Assembly: GCA_014860745.1 (NCBI GenBank)
Contig: JACZJC010000078.1
Location: 115,144-179,143, forward strand
Source: Anaerolineales bacterium
GTDB taxonomy: Bacteria > Chloroflexota > Anaerolineae > Anaerolineales > Villigracilaceae
Length of the DNA: 64,000 nt
Direction of reading: 5' to 3'
Both the position numbers and the translations under genes were made by a program. The notes under the pieces are model-generated. The model ran no database searches. It was not told the origin of the DNA and saw only the letters and a program-made list of their open reading frames with translations. Of this stretch, positions 45,083 through 54,073 are shown one piece after another. The stretch's first letter is position 1. The number at the start of each line of letters is the position of its first letter.

Positions 45083-45769
45083 TTACGCCTTACGCATCAA
45101 ATCCGCCCCGGTGATCTTGATGCCGGCATGTGTCGAACCATATTTTTTGTTAATGCCGATCAGGACACTCGTGAGGCCTTCGACCACCACCGAGTTTTCA
45201 ATCGGGCCGGCGTCCCAGCCTTTGAGGCCTGCGGCTTCCACCAGTTTGATGGTTTCAGCGCGCGCATCCTTGCTCGTGCCGGTTACCAGCACATCGCATT
45301 CCACATCTGAATCTTCTAACAAATGTTCATGCGAAATATTTTGAAATGCAGAACACACCTCCACACCTTCGCCGACGATCTCTTTCGCTTCCTGGGCGGC
45401 AGAACCAGCTGCGGGCATTTGCACAGTAGCCACCTTGGGCGGCACAAGGGGCACGGTCACATCAATGAGGATTTTCCCTTTCAACTCCGCCCTGACCGAC
45501 TCCAGCGTATCGCGATGCGCGGAATATGGCACGGTCAATACGACGATATTCGCCTCTTTCGCCGCCTTCAAATTGTCCATTCCATGGATGGAGGATCCAT
45601 CCCCGAGCATTTCCTTTAACTCATTTGCGGCGGCCACGGCTTTTTCCTCCGAGCGTGAGCCGATCAACACGTGATAGCCGGCTCGCGCCCAGCGATAAGC
45701 CAGGCCTTTGCCTTCCTTTCCGGTTCCGCCCAGCACCGCAATGGATAATAAAAGTTGTGAGTCGTTCAT
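45083..45769 (-). CDS. fno: NADPH-dependent F420 reductase (Fno-type)
   Basis: A 228-residue oxidoreductase that exchanges hydride between NADP(H) and F420. The N-terminal dinucleotide fold SIAVLGGTGKEGKGLAYRWA and the segment IGSRSEEKA (Ser/Arg bind the NADP phosphate) match archaeal Fno and bacterial NPDG. The middle shows VLTVPYSAHRDTLE and the C-terminal part GLKGWDAGPIENS. It is in line with the F420 synthesis genes and lies 24 bases after ssnA. Confidence 0.93.
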   Translation of the reverse strand: MNDSQLLLSIAVLGGTGKEGKGLAYRWARAGYHVLIGSRSEEKAVAAANELKEMLGDGSSIHGMDNLKAAKEANIVVLTVPYSAHRDTLESVRAELKGKILIDVTVPLVPPKVATVQMPAAGSAAQEAKEIVGEGVEVCSAFQNISHEHLLEDSDVECDVLVTGTSKDARAETIKLVEAAGLKGWDAGPIENSVVVEGLTSVLIGINKKYGSTHAGIKITGADLMRKA

Positions 45770-45793
45770 GAGTTCTCCGTCGAATCAAAGATG

Positions 45794-47146
45794 TTATAAA
45801 ACTTTTGCAACTTCTTCCTCGTACTTTTTCCATACGCTGGGCGCAATCTCCCGGGCTCGTGAGGCAATTTCCTCCTCGTCCAGGGTTTGCAGCTTGCGGT
45901 CTTTCATCAGGATTTTCCCCGCCACGATCGTGGTGGTGACCATGCTTTGCTGAAAACCGAAGATGATATGCCAGGGCAGGTTCCCGTCGGTGAGAGGCGT
46001 GAAGGGATGATAATCCACAAAGATCAGATCGGCGGCTGCGCCCGGGGCAATTTGCCCTACGGGAGTGGATGGGAAGAAGATGTTTGCCAGTGCCGCATTG
46101 TTATAAACAGCCATTTGGGTTACGTCATATCCGCCCATGCGGCGCGGGTCGCGGTTTTCGATCTTATGCAGGAGATAGGCAGCCTTCCACTCGTCCCACA
46201 TCGAGTTGGAAAAGCCGTCATTGCCGAGGCAGACGTTAATTCCCAGCCTCATCATAGACTCGATCTGGGAGACGCCCACGGCATTGTTCATGTTGGAGCG
46301 CGGCTGGTGACTCAGCCAGGTTTCGGTTTCCTTCAGGATCTCCATTTCACGGGCATCGAAGTGAACGCCATGCGCGGTGATGGTTTTTGGCCCAAGAATA
46401 TTGTGTTTTAACAAACGGTCTATGACTCGCATGTTGGATTTTGCCAGGCTGTCATATTCGTCCGATTGATGCTCGGCAGTGTGGATGTGGAAGCCCGTCC
46501 CTTCGGGGGCGGCGGCGCGGCAGGCTTGCAGGGTGGCGCCGGATAGCGTCAGGCTGGCGTGCAGGCCGAAGGTCCCGGCCAGACGCGGGTGTGGATCGGA
46601 TGCAAGTCTTCTTAAAAAGCGGATATTCTCATTGATGCCCGCATTTGCCTTTTCAATTCCGTCGCGGTCTGTAACTTCGTAACACAAGACTGAACGCAAG
46701 CCGCTTCTATCCACGGCATCGGCGATCACATCCAGTGAACCGTCGATAAAATTCGGCGAGGCATGATGATCTATCAGGGTGGTGGTGCCGTGCTTGATCG
46801 CATCGACGAGACAGACAAGGGCGGAATAGCGCACGGCTTCGGCTCCCAAAGAGCGGTCGAGAGGCCACCATAATTTTTTCAGGATTTCTGGAAAATCCTT
46901 CGGCGCCGGGCCGGGAATCGCCATCCCGCGCGCAAAGGCTCCATAATAGTGCGTATGCGCGCAGATGCTGCCAGGCATTACATATTGTCCGTTCGCATCT
47001 GTAGGTTTGGCTTTCGGATATTTTGCAGTAAGCGCTTTGGTGGTTCCGACTTCCTTGATATGGTCCCCTTCGATGTACAGCGCGTGGTTTTGCAGAATGC
47101 GGTTGGGAGTTTCCCAGGTGATGATATTTGCGTTTGTTATGAGCAT
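45794..47146 (-). CDS. ssnA: SsnA-like metal-dependent amidohydrolase/deaminase
   Basis: A 450-residue TIM-barrel amidohydrolase of the cytosine/guanine deaminase group. Metal ligands: GSICAHTHYYG, TGFHIHTAEH, TITAHGVHF and LGNDGFSN. The sequence is close in form to SsnA, reported with selenium-dependent molybdenum hydroxylases and XdhD in other bacteria; an XdhD-like gene is present here at 18042. The start MLITNANIITWE at 47146 is preferred and lies two bases after the stop codon of the NACHT gene; a longer frame would run back inside that gene. It is probably a purine-ring or related aminohydrolase. Confidence 0.78.
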   Translation of the reverse strand: MLITNANIITWETPNRILQNHALYIEGDHIKEVGTTKALTAKYPKAKPTDANGQYVMPGSICAHTHYYGAFARGMAIPGPAPKDFPEILKKLWWPLDRSLGAEAVRYSALVCLVDAIKHGTTTLIDHHASPNFIDGSLDVIADAVDRSGLRSVLCYEVTDRDGIEKANAGINENIRFLRRLASDPHPRLAGTFGLHASLTLSGATLQACRAAAPEGTGFHIHTAEHQSDEYDSLAKSNMRVIDRLLKHNILGPKTITAHGVHFDAREMEILKETETWLSHQPRSNMNNAVGVSQIESMMRLGINVCLGNDGFSNSMWDEWKAAYLLHKIENRDPRRMGGYDVTQMAVYNNAALANIFFPSTPVGQIAPGAAADLIFVDYHPFTPLTDGNLPWHIIFGFQQSMVTTTIVAGKILMKDRKLQTLDEEEIASRAREIAPSVWKKYEEEVAKVL

Positions 47147-47148
47147 GG

Positions 47149-49689
47149 TTAACCGAGTCCATATTGGCTGGGATGCGGAAGTTTTACCCCGGATAATCCG
47201 ATCTCCCAAATAACGTTATATGCGGCTTCCCGCAGTTCAGGATCGTCTTTATACATGGCGTCGTAAAGTTGGGCGATCACGCCTTCGTGCGGTGTGAATT
47301 TCAGGAATGGCAGGGAGGCCATGCGTGCATCGGGGTCGTCGCTTTTGAGTGCTAGCAGAAGAACATCGGTGGCGGGGACACCGGGGGAAATGCCCGTGCC
47401 ATTCTTCGCGGCAAACTCGACCAGCCAGGGTGTATCCGAAGGCGCGCGGAGCCGGGTTGGCGCGAACAGGTTGATATTCGTTCTTGCATCCAGTACTTCG
47501 GTGGCAGCGTTACGGACAACCCATTGTTCGTCCTCCACTTGCAGTTTTTTCAGGGCATCCAGCGCCCAGGCCTGGTTCACGCGGCCAAGCCCGTAGACGA
47601 CGGCACGGCGTAACAGGATGTCATTGATGCCGATTCCATCGCGCAGCATTTCGAAGCCTTCGTTACTGTCGTTTGCAAGCGCTTCGCCGGCAGCTCGGCG
47701 AATATCCTCGTCACCGGAAAGCAGGGTGTGGGCGACGATCTCCAGCGACTCATTCGTACCGACAGCAACCAGAGCCATGCAGGCTGCACGCCGCACGGAC
47801 AGGCTGGGGGCATCCATCACATTTTGCAACGCGCGGATCGACTTGACATCGCGCATGGCTCCCAATCCCAATACGGCAAGCTGAACGAGATCAAAGGATA
47901 AAGTAGTGGAAAGCTGGCGGAAGAGGGTGGCAGCGCTTGGATCGTTGCTGACAACGAAGGCGGCCATGGCCTGCCCGCGCAGGCTGAGCGGAATCCCTTC
48001 GGTTTGCAGAATGGCGGCGAGTGTGGCGAATAATTTTCCGCGCCAGGGGACGTTTTTAGGCGCATCCCGCAGCCAGCGGGCTGCCGCGAAAAGCGGACGA
48101 TGCATCGGCAGTCGTGAAAACTCCAGCAAGGATTGAACCAGTTTGCCGGCATCGCCATGGGCGGCAAAATAGCGCATGGCGAGATATTTTCCGGACCAGT
48201 CTGGTTGATTCAAAAGGCTCTCTTCAGCGTTGTAATGTGTGAGGGCATGGCCGGCTAAATACCCGGCAAAAACGGGATGAATGAATCGCATTTTGTTGTG
48301 CGGATGTGAAATTACCAATCCGCTGGCGGCCATTTTGCCGAGCAGCCCGGAAGTCGGTTTGGCAACAACTTTTTCGAGCTTGGTCCCCTTTTTGGGTTTT
48401 GTGTCTTCCCTGGTCGTTTCCTCTTCGGGGATCGGCTCTGTGTTTTCGCCTTCCGGTTTATCTTCTGCCACTTCGAAGGAGCGGACCCATGCGCGCGCCT
48501 TGCGCGTATCGAAGATGGGTTCCGAATTTACCATCACCTGCATCCCGAGAATTTCCAATGCTGCTAGGGGCGTGTTGACAGGCGCAATGCGGCGGATGTG
48601 AGTGGCAATGACCTCAAGTACGTGCGGCCCCAGGCTGTCGCCCGCGTATGCGCCCCAAGCCTTCAGGGTCAATTCAAGGGGAGTCAGAAGCCCATTATCA
48701 GCATCCAGCCAGAGGTTAAGCAAGACCGGGTCCACCTGGTCAAAGGCAGTCTGGGCCCAGGCTTCCATCGCAACAGTCTGTGACCATAACTGTCCCCATT
48801 GCTCCATGAATTTTTCGTTTTGCTGGCGCGACCAGGCGCAAAGTACAAGCGGCGCAAATCCGATTGGGATTAATCCATCCAAATATTCCGGCGCACCTGT
48901 AGTGACGATACGCGTTTGCGGATAATTCTGGATGATGATCTTGAAATATTCCGAGATGACCTGCTGGTTTTCCGCGGGGATTTCATCAAAGCCGTCCACG
49001 AGCAGGAGGGCGTTCCCGTCTTTGAAGCTGTTCTTGAAAAAGTCCGGTAGTTTGCCGAGGTCGAAGATGGGGGCATGTTCCGACGCGGCTTCGATCAAAG
49101 GATTGAGTGCGTCTTTTGGTTCTGTGATGGGGAGCCGCAGATCAGCTACGTGAAAAAGGAATGGGACTATTCCATTCAACGATCCGAGTTGTTCGCTTCG
49201 ATTCGCAGCCAGGGATGCGAGGTGCGCGAGAGCCACTGTCTTGCCGACGCCGGGCTGGCCGATGATGACGATATTTGAATTTCCAGCTAATGCCTGCGGA
49301 AGGGATAAGGATTGCGGTTGATACGCCGCGGCGATCTCCGGCCAGGCAGGCAGGTAGGGCAGGGTTTGTGAGATCACATCTTCAAATTTTGGAGGGACGC
49401 CGGGTTCCACATTTTGCAGCGGGGAAAGAACCAAAGGTTCTTGAAGGATCTCATCCAGTGCAAAGAGTTGGGCGGCGAGATGCATACCTTGCGCGCGGCG
49501 TAATGTGATGCGCCGGTGATTCTCCTCAACAGTGTTCGTTTTGCGTCTCTCGGATGCTTCGCGCTGCTCCTTTAGGTTGGCGCGCATCTCTTCCCACAAC
49601 GGACGCGCCCGGGTAACCAAGAGCCAGAAGATGGTGGCGGAAATAAAACCGAGAAAGAATGAAAAGGGATAGATTTCGATTTGGAACAT
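47149..49689 (-). CDS. Membrane-anchored NACHT ATPase with HEAT repeats
   Basis: An 846-residue STAND-type protein. A single membrane helix lies at residues 8-25, followed by a charged helix. The NACHT ATPase has Walker A GQPGVGKT (144-151) and a Walker B LLLVDGFDEIP (228-237) with the extra acidic residues typical of NACHT. The middle part is helical, with an acidic/basic low-complexity loop near 415-445. The C-terminal third (about 560-846) consists of HEAT-like repeats such as SIRALQNVMDAPSLSVRRAA and EIVAHTLLSGDEDIRRAAGE. This is the plan of bacterial NLR-like sensors, some of which act in phage defence. It is embedded between a zinc-ribbon protein gene (nine bases) and ssnA (two bases). 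Confidence 0.82.
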   Translation of the reverse strand: MFQIEIYPFSFFLGFISATIFWLLVTRARPLWEEMRANLKEQREASERRKTNTVEENHRRITLRRAQGMHLAAQLFALDEILQEPLVLSPLQNVEPGVPPKFEDVISQTLPYLPAWPEIAAAYQPQSLSLPQALAGNSNIVIIGQPGVGKTVALAHLASLAANRSEQLGSLNGIVPFLFHVADLRLPITEPKDALNPLIEAASEHAPIFDLGKLPDFFKNSFKDGNALLLVDGFDEIPAENQQVISEYFKIIIQNYPQTRIVTTGAPEYLDGLIPIGFAPLVLCAWSRQQNEKFMEQWGQLWSQTVAMEAWAQTAFDQVDPVLLNLWLDADNGLLTPLELTLKAWGAYAGDSLGPHVLEVIATHIRRIAPVNTPLAALEILGMQVMVNSEPIFDTRKARAWVRSFEVAEDKPEGENTEPIPEEETTREDTKPKKGTKLEKVVAKPTSGLLGKMAASGLVISHPHNKMRFIHPVFAGYLAGHALTHYNAEESLLNQPDWSGKYLAMRYFAAHGDAGKLVQSLLEFSRLPMHRPLFAAARWLRDAPKNVPWRGKLFATLAAILQTEGIPLSLRGQAMAAFVVSNDPSAATLFRQLSTTLSFDLVQLAVLGLGAMRDVKSIRALQNVMDAPSLSVRRAACMALVAVGTNESLEIVAHTLLSGDEDIRRAAGEALANDSNEGFEMLRDGIGINDILLRRAVVYGLGRVNQAWALDALKKLQVEDEQWVVRNAATEVLDARTNINLFAPTRLRAPSDTPWLVEFAAKNGTGISPGVPATDVLLLALKSDDPDARMASLPFLKFTPHEGVIAQLYDAMYKDDPELREAAYNVIWEIGLSGVKLPHPSQYGLG

Positions 49690-49698
49690 AGTAGTTGA

Positions 49699-50400
49699 CT
49701 AGTTTACAAAAATAATGCGTCCGCAGGATGGACAATTGACGAGCTGTTTTTGAGAACGTGCATTTTGTTGAAAGGATGCATTTACGGTCGTGCCGCAGGC
49801 CGTGCAGGCGTCATCGATGACTTCCACCACTGCCACACCCCGCTTTTGCTGACGCAGTCCCTCATAAATCTGAAGCAGGCTGCTTTCAATGGGAGCGAGT
49901 GCCGCTTCGCGTTCTTCTGTAAGTCTTTCAAGTTGTTTAAAAAGAGTAGCTTGCTCTTCGATCAGTTTTCCGTGTTCACTTCCAAGCCGTACCTGTATTT
50001 TTTCAAGTTCGGCCCTTGCGTTATTATGTTCGTTTTCTGCGGTTTCCGCTTTTACCATTGCCTCAAACTGACGATCTTCCAATGTGGCAAGATATTTTTT
50101 TAGTGACGCTATATCTTTTTGCAGATCCTGTAATTCTTTTGGATTTTTTACATTGCCACCATATAGACTGGATTCAGCCTGTTCGATCTTTATTTTCTGC
50201 GCATCCACTTCCGCTTCTGCTGTTTTCATTTCATGGTTGGCACGATGATGCCCGATTTGAGCGGTATCCACACTCTGAAGCGCTACTTTTAACTCCACAT
50301 CATTTTCAAGGGTTGTTCGGATGTTTTCGAGTTGGGCGCGTGCGCGGTCGATCTGACGGTCAACTTGCTGAAGGCGGAAAAGTCCCAATGAGGCGCTCAT
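49699..50400 (-). CDS. Coiled-coil protein with C-terminal C4 zinc ribbon
   Basis: A 233-residue protein. Residues 1-170 form a long antiparallel coiled coil (QVDRQIDRARAQLENIRTTL and similar). The C-terminal ribbon has Cys pairs CTACGTTVN and CPSCGRIIF. It is of the CT398/zf-RING_7 (formerly DUF164) family, found widely in bacteria, with a suggested but unsettled role in nucleic acid or envelope processes. It is first in the run that continues through the NACHT and F420 genes; the nine-base gap to the NACHT gene suggests co-transcription. Confidence 0.85.
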   Translation of the reverse strand: MSASLGLFRLQQVDRQIDRARAQLENIRTTLENDVELKVALQSVDTAQIGHHRANHEMKTAEAEVDAQKIKIEQAESSLYGGNVKNPKELQDLQKDIASLKKYLATLEDRQFEAMVKAETAENEHNNARAELEKIQVRLGSEHGKLIEEQATLFKQLERLTEEREAALAPIESSLLQIYEGLRQQKRGVAVVEVIDDACTACGTTVNASFQQNARSQKQLVNCPSCGRIIFVN

Positions 50401-50423
50401 GGTTTGAATTATATACGATGTGA

Positions 50424-50457
50424 GAAAAAAAGACCCGTTTTCTATTGAAAACGGGTC
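50424..50457 (-). terminator. Terminator after the serine hydrolase gene
   Basis: On the minus strand GACCCGTTTTC and GAAAACGGGTC form an 11-bp stem with a four-base loop and are followed by seven T residues. It sits just before the promoter region of the zinc-ribbon gene. Confidence 0.88.
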
Positions 50458-50463
50458 CGGTGA

Positions 50464-51954
50464 TTATTGAGTTGTAATGTTGAAATAATTATAAACGGCC
50501 TGGGTCAGGTTCACGAATAGCGGATTCGTGTTCTCCCAAATATTCTGAACAGGATGATAAGTGTAAATGGACAGAACAAAATTCCCGCCGGGGGAATATA
50601 CGATGCCGACATCGCTGGTGTCGTGCATGATGCCGTCTCTGGAAAGGACGTAGCCGTGTTTGTGCGGAACGAGGGTTCCATCCGGTACGCCGCCCTGAAT
50701 GAGAGAACCGAGTCTGTCCTGTGCCATAAAATCGATCAACAGTTGGCAGGTAGCAGGGTTGACCTTATCCGGGAAGGCGGCAGCTAACGCGCCGCCTCCG
50801 CTTTGGGCACATTGATAGATATCGGCCAGCAGAGTTCCCATTTCAGAGGGAGTGGTTTGTGAATAAGGGTCCGGGTCGGCAAAGACGTCCGTCCTTTGGT
50901 TGCCGGGGGTCAGCCGTCCCGGCAGGAGATTTGGCGCGCCGAGGTAAAACATGCCGCCAAGAAAGGTGCTATTCAGTCCCAGGGTTTCCATATTTTGGGT
51001 AACGATGACCGGGCCGTTTGTGGTGTCGATGCGTTCAAGGACCTGGTCTGTGGCTGAATTATCCGATTTCGCCAAAACCCGCGAGATGACATCTATAGTG
51101 GCGGCGTCGAGGTTGCTGCCGCGATTGATAAGATATGAAGCGACAATGGGAACTTTAATTGTACTGGAGGCGGTAAATGCAATGTCCGGATCCGCTGTGA
51201 TTTCCTGCTTATTGTTCATTGCAAAGTGGATTTCCTGTCCGCTTTGCAGGTCTCTCATATAAAAACCGATCAATCCGTCGAAGTTTGAAACGGTGATGAT
51301 CTGTTTCAGCAGGATTTCAAGGTTTTCAATTGTAGGTCTTGAAGCGGAACTTCGGGTAAACGAAAGCGCGATCTTGCGGTTCGTTGGTGACTTGAGCGCA
51401 TCTGTAATCAGCAGAACAGCGCGGTCGAGGTCAAGAGTCTGACCGGGTTCGCCGGGCAGGAAGGAGGTCCCGCCCGGAACCGGAAGGGCGGGTGCGGGGG
51501 GCTGGTCGTAACGAGTCGTGATCTCATTTTGAAGATATTCGCGCAGGCGATCCTCGGATATGGAAGAACTCAAAGGGATTTGGGTCGTTGGCGGTGTGCG
51601 ATTCCAAATGTATTCCCAAAATCCACCCCAAAAAGGCCCGCCCGTCCGGCTGAGGTCGGCGGCGGCGAGCATGGTTTCCACGTCGATCTCAAAACCGACT
51701 GTGCCCGGATCGATGTGAATGATGGCATCACCGTATTGCGCTTCGATCGGCGACGTATAGACCTCGAGCAGTCTTTGAGATGCTCCGGCCGGAGATAAGC
51801 CGCCAACCGGGATGCCGGCAATGGTCATGCTGGCGGGGTAGTTATTTCTTTGGCGGCTGTAATTGATTAGGGAAAGGATGGTCAGTACGAGAGCAACGGT
51901 CAGGAATAAAATGGACACCCCGCGAAGGATGGTGTTGGTATTGCGATTTCTCAC
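50464..51954 (-). CDS. Membrane-anchored class A beta-lactamase-like serine hydrolase
   Basis: A 496-residue protein. The GTG start at 51954 has GGAGG eight bases before. An N-terminal helix (about 10-32) anchors it; the next 200 residues (GIPVGGLSPAGASQRL) resemble the PG_binding_4/VanW-associated repeats. The C-terminal 270 residues are a beta-lactamase-like domain: SSTIKV gives the SxxK motif and KSDNSAT the SDN motif. The third motif, usually KTG, appears as HKHG, so classical beta-lactamase activity is doubtful. A cell-wall role is more likely. A terminator follows. Confidence 0.82.
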   Translation of the reverse strand: MRNRNTNTILRGVSILFLTVALVLTILSLINYSRQRNNYPASMTIAGIPVGGLSPAGASQRLLEVYTSPIEAQYGDAIIHIDPGTVGFEIDVETMLAAADLSRTGGPFWGGFWEYIWNRTPPTTQIPLSSSISEDRLREYLQNEITTRYDQPPAPALPVPGGTSFLPGEPGQTLDLDRAVLLITDALKSPTNRKIALSFTRSSASRPTIENLEILLKQIITVSNFDGLIGFYMRDLQSGQEIHFAMNNKQEITADPDIAFTASSTIKVPIVASYLINRGSNLDAATIDVISRVLAKSDNSATDQVLERIDTTNGPVIVTQNMETLGLNSTFLGGMFYLGAPNLLPGRLTPGNQRTDVFADPDPYSQTTPSEMGTLLADIYQCAQSGGGALAAAFPDKVNPATCQLLIDFMAQDRLGSLIQGGVPDGTLVPHKHGYVLSRDGIMHDTSDVGIVYSPGGNFVLSIYTYHPVQNIWENTNPLFVNLTQAVYNYFNITTQ

Positions 51955-52069
51955 TCGGCCTCCAAAATCATGACAAAAATCACATAAAAAGTATAACACA
52001 CCAAAACCGGGTGCCTGTGCTAGAATAGATTTGCCGGCGTGCCGGCGCATCTCTCCTTAAAGGATGGAT

Positions 52070-53029
52070 ATGCTTCGCTCCTTTCTCATCTATCTCTCCA
52101 AAGCCGCGTGGGCGCAAAGACTTGTCATCAGTTGGGGATTTGCATGGCGCACAGCCTCCCGTTTCGTGGCAGGCATCAAACTTGAAGAAGCCATGCGCGT
52201 TGTGCGCGAATTGAACGCAAAGGGGATCAATGCCACCCTGGACCATCTCGGTGAACATACGAATACCCCGGAAGAAGCCCAGCAGGCCACCGATGACATC
52301 TTCGCGACTCTCGACGCGCTGGGGGCTGATTCTGCTGCAAGGGGCAACGTATCCATCAAGCTTACGCAGATCGGCCTTGGCCTGGACGAAAGCTTCTGTG
52401 CTCAAAACCTCGAACGCATCCTTGCGCGGGCAAAAAAGAACAATACCTTCATCCGCATCGACATCGAAGACACTCCCTACACCGACAAGACCATTAATCT
52501 GTATTATGCCATGCGGGAAAAAGGTTATGAAAATGCCGGCATGGCTGTGCAATCCTATTTATACCGCGCCGAAGCAGATACCCGCCGTATGATAATGGAT
52601 GGGACGCGTATCCGTTTAGTAAAAGGCGCCTACAAAGAACCGCCGGATAAGGCATTCCCTAAAAAAGCGGATGTGGATGCCAACTATGACCTGCTTGCAA
52701 AAATTCTAATCGACACATCGCTTGCCAACGGTACAAAATTATCGGAGGATGGAAGAGTTCCGCCCATCCCTGCCATCGCTACACACGATGAGAAGCGCAT
52801 CGCCTTTGCAAAATCCTATGCTGAAAAAGCAGGCCTTCCCAAACAAGGACTGGAATTTCAAATGCTCTACGGCATCCGCCGCGATTTACAGGAATCGCTT
52901 GCAAAGGAAGGTTACCCTGTGCGGGTATATGTTCCATTCGGTACTCATTGGTATCCCTACTTTATGCGGCGTCTCGCGGAGCGCCCGGCGAATATCTGGT
53001 TCTTTATTTCCAATTTCTTCAGAGGATAA
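52070..53029 (+). CDS. Proline dehydrogenase
   Basis: A 319-residue FAD-dependent TIM-barrel enzyme that oxidises proline to pyrroline-5-carboxylate. Signature segments: SIKLTQIGLGLDE, RIDIEDTPYTDKTINLYYAM, AVQSYLYRAEADTRRM, RLVKGAYKEP and GTHWYPYFMRRLAERPAN. The ATG at 52070 is used because AAAGGATGG sits at proper spacing; the ATG two codons earlier overlaps the ribosome binding site. The single-domain form is typical of Gram-positive and related bacteria. It is divergent from the serine hydrolase. Confidence 0.93.
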   Translation: MLRSFLIYLSKAAWAQRLVISWGFAWRTASRFVAGIKLEEAMRVVRELNAKGINATLDHLGEHTNTPEEAQQATDDIFATLDALGADSAARGNVSIKLTQIGLGLDESFCAQNLERILARAKKNNTFIRIDIEDTPYTDKTINLYYAMREKGYENAGMAVQSYLYRAEADTRRMIMDGTRIRLVKGAYKEPPDKAFPKKADVDANYDLLAKILIDTSLANGTKLSEDGRVPPIPAIATHDEKRIAFAKSYAEKAGLPKQGLEFQMLYGIRRDLQESLAKEGYPVRVYVPFGTHWYPYFMRRLAERPANIWFFISNFFRG

Positions 53030-53062
53030 AAAATCGGAGGCCTTAAAGCCTCCGATTTTTTT
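53029..53062. terminator. Bidirectional terminator after the proline dehydrogenase gene
   Basis: AATCGGAGGC (from 53032) and GCCTCCGATT (to 53057) pair with a six-base loop, flanked by A-run and T-run. It ends both the proline dehydrogenase transcript and the convergent small-gene transcript. Confidence 0.9.
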
Positions 53063-53069
53063 GCAAAAA

Positions 53070-53447
53070 TTACGATTCACTTTCAGGGAACAACACCCGC
53101 CAACTGCTTTCATCTCCTGCAAGTAATCCCAATCCGCTTCGTGACGGTCTCGGGCATGGTTCTGCTTCGAAAAGTTCCGCCAACCTTCCAGCAGACGGCG
53201 AAAAATACGCGATCACCTCGCAGTGCAGCCGGCCTTCCGACTCATGCCGGGTAAAGACCGCCATATTGACGGGCTCGCCCGCAGACTTGAACGCCGCCCA
53301 AAATGCAGCGCGAATTTCTTCAGACGGTTCGTCTGCCATCAAGCCATCGCCGAGGGGGAGGGAATGCCAGGTGGGTGTCATCAAATGGGTGGCGTTTTGG
53401 AAGCCAAGGTAATTTCGGCTTATTTGCTGGTCTTCAATTAACTTCAA
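53070..53447 (-). CDS. Unknown protein overlapping the DUF1905 gene
   Basis: A 125-residue protein, not recognised. It begins with a TTG that overlaps the end of the upstream gene by 14 bases, which indicates translational coupling. Visible traits: an N-terminal acid/polar segment, GEPVNMAVFTRHESEGRLHC, and a Ser/Pro-rich C-terminal region. There is a possible alpha/beta pattern with alternating strands around MAVFTRHE and CEVIAYFSPSA. No domain could be named. A terminator follows. Confidence 0.5.
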   Translation of the reverse strand: MKLIEDQQISRNYLGFQNATHLMTPTWHSLPLGDGLMADEPSEEIRAAFWAAFKSAGEPVNMAVFTRHESEGRLHCEVIAYFSPSAGRLAELFEAEPCPRPSRSGLGLLAGDESSWRVLFPESES

Positions 53448-53718
53448 GGTGAATGTTCACATTATCACCCACGCCAAGTTTTTCCGATTTTTGGACGCTC
53501 ATTCTAATGGGCACAAGATAGCGGCCTTCTTTTGGGAACAAGGAGGTCTTCCATTCAGTTTTACCGATCCGTACGTGGACCGGGATTACCCCCCAGCCAT
53601 ATGTGACACTGGCTGAGATCGCTTTCAAGTCACGGCTTGGCTCTTCTGGGATGGCAACAAAGAGAAAGGGGGCTGGACCGCGCCAATAAAAAATTTCGCC
53701 TTCGAAATCGATGATCAT
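53434..53718 (-). CDS. DUF1905-family protein
   Basis: A 94-residue beta-rich protein of the DUF1905 family: IIDFEGEIFYWRGPAPFLFV at the start, then WGVIPVHVRIGKTEWKTSLF and GDNVNIHLEV at the end. The start at 53718 is chosen because the family begins there; an ATG 14 codons earlier is possible, and neither has a good ribosome binding site. The function of DUF1905 is not established. It overlaps the next gene by 14 bases. Confidence 0.75.
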   Translation of the reverse strand: MIIDFEGEIFYWRGPAPFLFVAIPEEPSRDLKAISASVTYGWGVIPVHVRIGKTEWKTSLFPKEGRYLVPIRMSVQKSEKLGVGDNVNIHLEVN

Positions 53719-53831
53719 TGGCACAGTATACCAAACACTCAACGACATGTATTCGCGCATCGTCCCCGAAGACGGATGACGAACGCCACTCCCGTGAAGG
53801 ACAAAGGGAACCGACCTCCGATCTAAAACAC

Positions 53832-54026
53832 CTATTCTTCTACTGCAAGTGTGGCTTGTACACCACCGTCCTTGCCATACTCATCGTCATAAATGTCAAC
53901 GACTGTGCCAGACGAACCGTCGGGCAATTGCACACGCTCACCTAACTGGATCGACGGGCGTGAGTCACTGATGATGCCAATTTCGCCGCCCGCAGTATCA
54001 ATTAGTCGGTACTGAAAAATACTCAT
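53832..54026 (-). CDS. Small beta-rich unknown protein
   Basis: A 64-residue protein, not recognised. GGAGG lies seven bases before the ATG. Sequence pattern: FQYRLIDTAGGEIGIISDSR, then RVQLPDGSSGTVVDIYDDEY, which suggests an SH3-like or small barrel fold with GDxVxLPDGxxGxV features. It lies immediately next to attC-like site 1, on the side expected for the next cassette, but no further attC site is seen behind it. Confidence 0.6.
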   Translation of the reverse strand: MSIFQYRLIDTAGGEIGIISDSRPSIQLGERVQLPDGSSGTVVDIYDDEYGKDGGVQATLAVEE

Positions 54027-54073
54027 TTGAACCTCCGCAATGGATATTGTCCTATTGGATTTGTTTTGACGCT

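Noticed and set aside
47149..49689. NACHT gene as part of a complete phage-defence island
   Set aside because: No other defence genes, integrases or phage-like genes are next to it; neighbours are metabolic, so only the single gene is flagged.
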